From CALKWS01 sp035302405 (lineage in GTDB: Bacteria > Actinomycetota > Actinomycetes > Actinomycetales > Beutenbergiaceae), in the NCBI GenBank assembly GCA_035302405.1, contig DATGSR010000230.1, positions 1 through 11,876 of the forward strand: a DNA stretch of 11,876 nt. The letters run 5' to 3'. Both the position numbers and the translations under genes were made by a program. Below, piece by piece: positions 7,129 to 11,876 of this stretch. Numbering within the stretch: position 1 is the stretch's first letter; the number at the start of each line of letters is the position of its first letter. The notes beneath the pieces were generated by a model, which saw nothing but the letters and a program-made list of their open reading frames with translations, had not been told where the DNA came from and did no database searches.

Positions 7129-9386
7129 CGCTCCATCCGATCTTCGTGCGTACTGGCGCCGGTATCGGCGCCCGGGTTGAATCGCCGTCCGGAGCGGATC
7201 GTCCGCACCATGCCGATTACGAAGCCCACCACGAGCAGTCCCGCCACCACGGCGGTGCCGATGTCCTCCCAGTCGGCGCGCACGCGGACCATGAAGGAGG
7301 CACCTTGACCCACATCGCGCCCTCCCGGTTCATCGAGGATATGCACATCCAGGTCCACATTGCCGTTGGCCACGGCCTGGATGGGGACCCGCACGGTGGT
7401 GATGGAGTGCGCGTCCAGTACCGTTTCCACCGGTTCGGCGGCGCGCAACCTGGGGTCTTGCGGTTGCAGGGCAACCGTGACCCGGGCCTGCACCGGCAGG
7501 TCGTTGGCCACTGCCACGGGCAGGTCACCGCTGTGGTTGATCAGCAGCACGCTACTGCCGGTTTCGATGCGCACCGCGCCGGTGACCTGCTCGATGAGGT
7601 CATCGACGCGGGCGAGCAGGTCGCCGCGGTCGTCGGTGTGACCCCGCCACGCCGCGCTCAGACCGGTGAGGATGGCCGGCTCCACCTGATCCAGTAACGG
7701 CTGGGACGCCTCCACGGTCCGCGCCAGGTCCCGGACGGCGTCGTGCTGGGATTCCAGATCGGCGATCGCCCCGGGCGGCAACCGGTCGCCGTCGCCGACG
7801 ACGGGGGTTGCCACCGTGCGCTCGCTGGCTGCGTTGTGGCCGAGTAGACCGCTCATGTTCGTCGGCTCCAACCACGGGGCCGCCAGCAGTTCGGTGAGGT
7901 TTCCTTCCAGATGATCTGCGGTGACGTCGCGAGGCAAGGTGACCAGGAGCCCGGGTTGCGACTGGGGATGCTGGCGCACCGCGGCGGCGCTATCGGCCAG
8001 CAGCAGTTGGCGGCTGATCAACGGGTCGAGTTCCTGCCCGGCCTCATCGGTGGCGGCCAACAGTCCGGAGATGCGGGCGTCGGGCGCCACGGCCGGCACC
8101 GGGCCGGAGGTGGTGTGCACCAGCGTGGGCGCGTCGAGGGCGGCGCCGGGAACGTCGGTGAGGATGTGCTCGGGGGCCACTACGGCCTGGGCTCCCTCCC
8201 CGGCCAGCGCGCCCAGGGCGGTGCCGTCCACGCTGCCGGCGGGCCAATGCACCCCGGGCAGCGGTTCCAGGCCCGCGTGGTCCAGTAACGCGGTGCCCCG
8301 GTTCTCACCCATCCGCCACAGCGACAGGTCCCCGGCGTGGGACAACGCCGACAGGTCCGCATCGGCGTATGCCAGTTTCACCAGGTCCCGGCCCGCGGCC
8401 TCCCGGACCAGGACGTCCCGCAGCGCAGGGTCTGCCGTTTCGTCGTCCGGCCCGCTGGGGTCCGCGTCGTCGCCGTCATCTGGTGCGCCGGTGGTGGAGT
8501 TCTCGTTGGTTTCCCCGTCGCCGGGTTCCGGGCCCGGCTCCGGATCGGGGGCAGTGGATTCCTCCCCGGTCTCGGCCGCCGCGGTTGGGTCGGCGGACTG
8601 TGACTGGATCGGGCCCGGGGGCACCACCGGTTGAGTTTCGAGCAAGGCGGGGTCGAGTGCCCAGGTGATGTCGTCGTCGGCCGCGTGCACCAGCGGGAGC
8701 AGCCGGGTGGCGGCGACTTCGGCCACCGGCGCGTCGTCGGCCACCGCTTGGTGCCATTCGGCGCCGGTCGGGGTCAGGGGCACCAACACGCTCAGTTCGG
8801 CCGGTGCCGCGAGCGGGGACTCCTCGGGGAACCACAACAGCAGGCTGCGGGCCCACCCGGTGCCGTTGGCGCCGCTGGCCTCCACCTCGATCCCCCGAGG
8901 ACCCCAAGGCGACCTTTCGGCGAACGTGGGCCCGGAGGGCATGGTGATCCGGAACGAGACGGACTGTCCGGGCTCCAGATCCACGTCCAACTCCTCGGTC
9001 ACCGGTGTGGCCGTCCCGATCCGGGAGGAACTGGTGCCGTTGTGCCATGCCTGTACCGCCGCCCGGGACGACAACGCGTGCCGCTGCATGATCAGGTCGA
9101 GGGAGACCTGGTCGACCGTCTCGGCGGAGACGTTCTGCACCGTGCCGCGGATGGTGAGGTCCTCACCCGGGCGCAGCACGGCCGGGGAGATGTCGGTCAG
9201 TTCCACATGGAGTTCCGGTACCTCCTGGTCCGGGACCGGTTGCTGGTCGCCGGGGTCGGCACCGGCGGGCAGGGCGACCAGAGCCATCGCCAGCCAGAGC
9301 GCCAAGGTGATGATCGCGGCGCACACGGCACGGACGTGGACGGGCACGTGCAAGGTGGTTGACGCCGGATGCGGGCCGGTAGTCAC
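7125..9386 (-). CDS. DUF6049-type membrane-anchored extracytoplasmic protein, function unknown
   Basis: A 753-residue protein matching in position and architecture M. tuberculosis Rv3909, for which no biochemical role is established. From the GTG at 9386 it has a signal peptide (hydrophobic core about 20-40, probable cleavage after ALPAGA near 43), an Ig-like beta region (about 60-180, including LRPGEDLTIRGTVQN), a middle region interrupted by a Pro/Glu/Asp/Gly-rich disordered stretch (about 260-320), a long mixed domain, a second beta region, one C-terminal membrane helix (about 709-727), and a basic cytoplasmic tail. Most of it would therefore lie outside the cell. The only Cys near the N-terminus is inside the hydrophobic core and not in a lipobox. 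GTG 9386 is chosen because GTGA overlaps the Nudix stop; an ATG at 9479 would run far into the Nudix gene. Its own stop overlaps the murJ start. The coupling suggests work with MurJ at the envelope, which is inference. Confidence 0.82.
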   Translation of the reverse strand: MTTGPHPASTTLHVPVHVRAVCAAIITLALWLAMALVALPAGADPGDQQPVPDQEVPELHVELTDISPAVLRPGEDLTIRGTVQNVSAETVDQVSLDLIMQRHALSSRAAVQAWHNGTSSSRIGTATPVTEELDVDLEPGQSVSFRITMPSGPTFAERSPWGPRGIEVEASGANGTGWARSLLLWFPEESPLAAPAELSVLVPLTPTGAEWHQAVADDAPVAEVAATRLLPLVHAADDDITWALDPALLETQPVVPPGPIQSQSADPTAAAETGEESTAPDPEPGPEPGDGETNENSTTGAPDDGDDADPSGPDDETADPALRDVLVREAAGRDLVKLAYADADLSALSHAGDLSLWRMGENRGTALLDHAGLEPLPGVHWPAGSVDGTALGALAGEGAQAVVAPEHILTDVPGAALDAPTLVHTTSGPVPAVAPDARISGLLAATDEAGQELDPLISRQLLLADSAAAVRQHPQSQPGLLVTLPRDVTADHLEGNLTELLAAPWLEPTNMSGLLGHNAASERTVATPVVGDGDRLPPGAIADLESQHDAVRDLARTVEASQPLLDQVEPAILTGLSAAWRGHTDDRGDLLARVDDLIEQVTGAVRIETGSSVLLINHSGDLPVAVANDLPVQARVTVALQPQDPRLRAAEPVETVLDAHSITTVRVPIQAVANGNVDLDVHILDEPGGRDVGQGASFMVRVRADWEDIGTAVVAGLLVVGFVIGMVRTIRSGRRFNPGADTGASTHEDRMER

Positions 9387-9907
9387 GACCGCCCGGCGAG
9401 CACGTCCCGGGCGGTGGCCACGATCCTGCGCTCGTTCGGATAGACCAGCCGGGAGGCGACTTCGTCCAGGAGCACCCACGCGACGTCCTCTGCCTCACAG
9501 TCCGGGTCGTTCTCCGTGGTCAGTTCTCCGCCCAGGGCGCGCAGCAGGTAATGGTGTACCACTTTGTGCACCCGCCGGTCGGTCCCGGCGAACCAGTAGT
9601 CGATCGTGTCCAGGTGCAGGATGACCTCACCGTGGATGCCGGTCTCCTCCGCGATCTCGCGCACCGCGGCCTCTGCGGCGGTCTCTTCTCCTTCCAGATG
9701 CCCTTTGGGCAGGCACCACTCCAACCGGCCTGCTCGGTTCCGGCGAGCGATGATCGCAGTGACCGCGGCCCCGTTGACGACGTCGACGACCACCCCGCCG
9801 GCAGAGGTCTCATCCACCACCGGCAGCCGGTGGCGCACGGGGGCACGCCGCCGCACCGGCCCGGGTTTGGGGACCCAGGACCGGGGGCTGGGAACAGTGG
9901 CTGACAT
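9383..9907 (-). CDS. Nudix hydrolase (MutT4-like)
   Basis: A cytoplasmic hydrolase of nucleoside-diphosphate-linked compounds. The 174 residues carry a complete Nudix box at 69-91 (GHLEGEE, then REIAEETGI), with every conserved Gly, Arg and metal-binding Glu in place, so it should be active. WCLPKGH just before the box is typical of the family. The position beside pcnA and a DUF6049 gene matches M. tuberculosis mutT4 (Rv3908), but this protein is shorter and the substrate is not shown by sequence. The first 30 residues are Pro/Arg-rich and probably flexible. The start is ATG 9907: the frame stays open upstream, but the residues there are low-quality Arg/Pro-rich sequence overlapping pcnA. No Shine-Dalgarno site precedes the ATG, and a TACAGT -10 element ends six bases before it, so the message may be leaderless. 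It is the first gene of the Nudix-DUF6049-murJ group. Confidence 0.92.
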   Translation of the reverse strand: MSATVPSPRSWVPKPGPVRRRAPVRHRLPVVDETSAGGVVVDVVNGAAVTAIIARRNRAGRLEWCLPKGHLEGEETAAEAAVREIAEETGIHGEVILHLDTIDYWFAGTDRRVHKVVHHYLLRALGGELTTENDPDCEAEDVAWVLLDEVASRLVYPNERRIVATARDVLAGRS

Positions 9908-9912
9908 ATCAG

Positions 9913-9919
9913 TACTGTA
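9913..9919. promoter_or_regulatory. Overlapping bidirectional -10 elements between the Nudix gene and pcnA
   Basis: The palindrome CAGTACTG (9910-9917) sits in the divergent gap. The plus strand carries TACTGT (9913-9918) and the minus strand TACAGT (9919-9914), both fitting the actinobacterial -10 pattern TAnnnT. Starts seven bases downstream would fall near 9925 (plus) and 9907 (minus), 18 bp apart, which is the spacing reported for symmetric bidirectional promoters. The minus start would be the first base of the Nudix ATG. No strong -35 is visible on either strand, which is common in actinobacteria. Confidence 0.5.
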
Positions 9920-10024
9920 ACGAGGGTGCCGCGAAAGCGGGCAGTGACGTGTTCGGTGTGCCCCCCGACACCCCCGTGCCCACGCTGTTCGTGGCACCCT
10001 TGAGCCTCGTGTCACCCAACCCGC

Positions 10025-10028
10025 AGGA
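10025..10028 (+). promoter_or_regulatory. Shine-Dalgarno site favouring the pcnA ATG
   Basis: AGGA lies seven bases before the ATG at 10036. The upstream in-frame GTG codons at 9949, 9958 and 10009 lack an equally good site, though GCGGG lies seven bases before 9949. The core is short, so support is moderate. Confidence 0.4.
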
Positions 10029-10035
10029 CTTCGCC

Positions 10036-11493
10036 ATGCCCACCTCCCCGGCGCCCGCCGAACTGTTGCGCACCGCACTGACCACGATCGCCGATTTCGC
10101 CCCGCAGGCCATCGAACTCGGTCAGCGCTTCGCCGACGCCGGACACGAACTGGCGCTGGTGGGCGGGCCGGTGCGCGATGCGTTCCTGGGCAAGCCGTCG
10201 CAGGACCTGGACTTCGCGACCTCCGCCCGCCCGGACCAGACCGAACAGATCCTCTCCGAGTGGGGCCAGGCCACCTGGGACATGGGGCGGGAGTTCGGCA
10301 CCATCGGCGCCCGGCGCGGCGAGGCGGTGGTGGAGGTGACCACCTACCGCAGTGAGCAGTACCAGGCTGACTCACGTAAACCGGAGGTGGACTTCGGCGA
10401 CACCCTGGACGGGGACCTGTCCCGGCGGGACTTCACCGTCAACGCCATGGCCTTGCGGCTTCCGGACCTGGTGTTCGTGGACCCCTTCGATGGCCTCAGC
10501 GCCTTGGCGGCCGGTGTGCTGCGCACCCCGGTGAGCCCGGAGCAATCCTTCGCGGACGACCCGCTGCGGATGATGCGGGCCGCTCGGTTCGCCGGGCAGC
10601 TGGAGTTCGACGTCGATGAGGACGTGATGCGGGCGATCACCGCGATGGCCGACCGGCTGGAGATCGTCTCCGCCGAACGTATCCAGAGCGAACTGGTGAA
10701 GTTGATGATCTCCGCCGCCCCGCGCCGCGGGTTGGAACTCATGGTGTACACCGGGATCGCCGACGTGGTGCTGCCGGAGTTGCCCGCTTTGCAGATGACG
10801 ATCGACGAACATCACCGGCACAAGGACGTGTATGAACACTCCTTGACCGTGCTGGACCAGGCGATCGAGTTGGAGACCGGCTCGGACGGCCCGGTGCCGC
10901 GACCGGACCTGATCCTGCGGTTGGCGGCGTTGTTGCACGACATCGGCAAACCGGCCACCCGGCGTCTGGAGCCCGGGGGCGGGGTGAGTTTCCATCACCA
11001 CGAGATCGTCGGGGCGAAGATGGCCACCAAGCGGCTGCGAGCGTTGCGCTTCGACAAGGCCACGATCTCCGCGGTGACCAAACTGATCGCGTTGCACCTG
11101 CGTTTCCACGGCTACGGGGAGGCGAAGTGGTCGGACTCGGCCGTGCGCCGGTACGTCACCGACGCCGGTGAGCAACTCGAGCGGCTGCACCGGCTCACCC
11201 GCGCCGACTGCACCACCCGGAACAAGCGCAAAGCCGCCCGGTTGGCCGCCGCCTACGACGACCTGGAGCAGCGCATCGCCGAACTGGCCGAGGAAGAGGA
11301 ACTCAACGCCATCCGCCCCGATCTGGACGGCCGGCAGATCATGGAGATCCTCGGCATCGAGCCCGGCCCGATGGTGGGTAAGGCTTACCAGCATCTGCTG
11401 TCGCTGCGAATGGAGCACGGGCCGCTCGGGCCGGAGCGTGCCGAGGAAGAGCTCCGGGCCTGGTGGGCGCTACAGGACGACGCCGCCGGTTAG
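10036..11493 (+). CDS. pcnA: CCA tRNA nucleotidyltransferase
   Basis: Class II nucleotidyltransferase (also called cca) that builds or repairs the 3' CCA end of tRNA from CTP and ATP without a template. The 485 residues match the actinobacterial form (M. tuberculosis PcnA is of similar length). Numbered from ATG 10036: the nucleotidyltransferase signature LVGGPVRD at 41-48 and the metal-binding DLD at 57-59, the RRDFTVNAMA motif at 130-139, the neck/body region SFADDPLRMMRAARFA at 171-186, and a C-terminal HD phosphohydrolase-type domain with HHRH near 259-262 and HDIGKP at 301-306. No bacterial poly(A) polymerase features are evident. The start is uncertain: GTG 9949 would add 29 residues (514 in total) and GTG 10009 nine. 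It is transcribed divergently from the Nudix gene and converges on an MFS transporter gene. Confidence 0.95.
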   Translation: MPTSPAPAELLRTALTTIADFAPQAIELGQRFADAGHELALVGGPVRDAFLGKPSQDLDFATSARPDQTEQILSEWGQATWDMGREFGTIGARRGEAVVEVTTYRSEQYQADSRKPEVDFGDTLDGDLSRRDFTVNAMALRLPDLVFVDPFDGLSALAAGVLRTPVSPEQSFADDPLRMMRAARFAGQLEFDVDEDVMRAITAMADRLEIVSAERIQSELVKLMISAAPRRGLELMVYTGIADVVLPELPALQMTIDEHHRHKDVYEHSLTVLDQAIELETGSDGPVPRPDLILRLAALLHDIGKPATRRLEPGGGVSFHHHEIVGAKMATKRLRALRFDKATISAVTKLIALHLRFHGYGEAKWSDSAVRRYVTDAGEQLERLHRLTRADCTTRNKRKAARLAAAYDDLEQRIAELAEEEELNAIRPDLDGRQIMEILGIEPGPMVGKAYQHLLSLRMEHGPLGPERAEEELRAWWALQDDAAG

Positions 11494-11507
11494 ACTGCCG
11501 GACGGCA

Positions 11508-11533
11508 CCCCGGCGCTTTGCGTTGCCGGAGGG
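11508..11533 (+). terminator. Weak hairpin in the convergent gap after pcnA
   Basis: CCCCGGC (11508-11514) can pair with GCCGG and, across a bulged A, with the following GG (11525-11532), leaving a ten-base loop. It begins 15 bases after the pcnA stop. There is no U-run, so if it works as a terminator it is of the U-less kind often proposed in actinobacteria. GC-rich DNA gives such stems by chance. Confidence 0.3.
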
Positions 11534-11603
11534 GCTGCGGGGGTGAGCGCTACCGGAGAGTGGCCGGTTTGCGGGAAGCGGCGCCCGGCTGCCTCGTGTC
11601 GGG

Positions 11604-11876
11604 TCAGCGGTGCCCGAAGGTCCTCGGCCGGGGGACCGTCGCCGGTGCGGGCTCGGAGGGAACGCGCCGGTAGGCGACGGCGAGCACGAGATACACCACC
11701 GCCAGGCAGCCGAAGGTGACCCGGGAGTACCCGGTGTCCGGCAGCACCGCCGCGGCAAGCGCGGCCGCCCCGACGAATGCGGCGTTGTAGAGCACGTCGT
11801 ACAAGGAGAAGGCGCGCCCGCGCGCGTCGTCGTGGGTGTCCCGGTGCACGATGGTGTCCACCGCGATCTTGGCGCC
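11604..11876 (-). CDS. MFS transporter, C-terminal fragment (gene runs off the window)
   Basis: The last 90 residues of a membrane transporter; the start lies right of the window. The segment RGRAFSLYD followed by a hydrophobic helix (LYNAAFVGAAALAAAVLP), then a second helix (FGCLAVVYLVLAVAYRRV) and a short Pro-rich basic tail, is the usual end of a 12-helix major facilitator. VDTIVHRDTHDDARGRAF resembles the conserved cytoplasmic loop seen in MFS exporters with an 'RGR' motif. The GTG at 11861 is internal, because the frame continues unbroken upstream to the window edge with transporter-like residues. Substrate unknown. It converges on pcnA with a gap of 110 bp. Confidence 0.8.
   Translation of the reverse strand, partial: GAKIAVDTIVHRDTHDDARGRAFSLYDVLYNAAFVGAAALAAAVLPDTGYSRVTFGCLAVVYLVLAVAYRRVPSEPAPATVPRPRTFGHR

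Noticed and set aside
9225..9330. The DUF6049 protein as a lipoprotein
   Set aside because: The single N-terminal Cys lies at the start of the hydrophobic core, not at a lipobox before the cleavage site.
9890..9919. GGGAAC at 9890-9895 as a second SigR-type promoter, for pcnA
   Set aside because: No GTT at the required 18-19 base spacing; the bases there are ACT. It also lies within the Nudix coding region.
9908..10375. N-terminal extension of the Nudix protein (open frame up to 10375)
   Set aside because: The extra 156 residues are Arg/Pro/Trp-rich, lie antisense to pcnA, and start with no ribosome binding site. The family-like sequence begins after ATG 9907.

Overview
The window is high-GC DNA with dense, mostly minus-strand genes, short or overlapping gene junctions and frequent GTG starts. 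Gene content and order match the conserved actinobacterial neighbourhood near the chromosome origin, which in Mycobacterium tuberculosis runs pcnA - mutT4 - Rv3909 - mviN/murJ - (sigM, rsmA) - trxB - trxC. The organism is therefore an actinomycete. The compact version without sigM suggests something like Micrococcales, but genus cannot be read from the sequence.

Layout, left to right. At 1-1202 (minus) is a PLP-dependent class I/II aminotransferase, cut by the window edge. At 1226-1552 (minus) is thioredoxin trxA. A 316-bp spacer with a small tandem repeat follows (1553-1868). At 1869-2867 (minus) is thioredoxin reductase trxB. Directly upstream, at 2902-2928, is a good match to the SigR/SigH thiol-stress promoter (GGGAAC-N18-GTT). 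At 2932-7128 (minus) is a 1398-residue MurJ lipid II flippase fused to a pseudokinase, a very long Ala/Gly/Pro linker, a further membrane helix and a discoidin-like outer domain. At 7125-9386 (minus) is a DUF6049-type secreted and membrane-anchored protein of unknown function. At 9383-9907 (minus) is a Nudix hydrolase. At 10036-11493 (plus) is the divergent CCA tRNA nucleotidyltransferase pcnA/cca. At 11604-11876 (minus) is the C-terminal end of an MFS transporter, convergent with pcnA.

How the genes fit together. Nudix, DUF6049 and MurJ are joined by two 4-base stop/start overlaps, so they look like one translationally coupled operon. It is driven from the short Nudix-pcnA gap, where overlapping -10 elements on the two strands suggest a bidirectional promoter and a leaderless Nudix mRNA. 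This group joins nucleotide clean-up to envelope assembly; the MurJ tail is the kind of scaffold known in mycobacteria to couple peptidoglycan precursor export to Ser/Thr kinase signalling. Next, trxB, trxA and the aminotransferase form a second transcription group, probably induced by disulfide stress through the SigR-type promoter and also reachable by read-through from murJ.

No mobile element, CRISPR array, tRNA or rRNA gene was seen. This is a conserved housekeeping region. The less ordinary parts are the MurJ fusion with its oversized linker, the uncharacterised DUF6049 partner, the promoter architectures, and the repeat-bearing gap between trxB and trxA.
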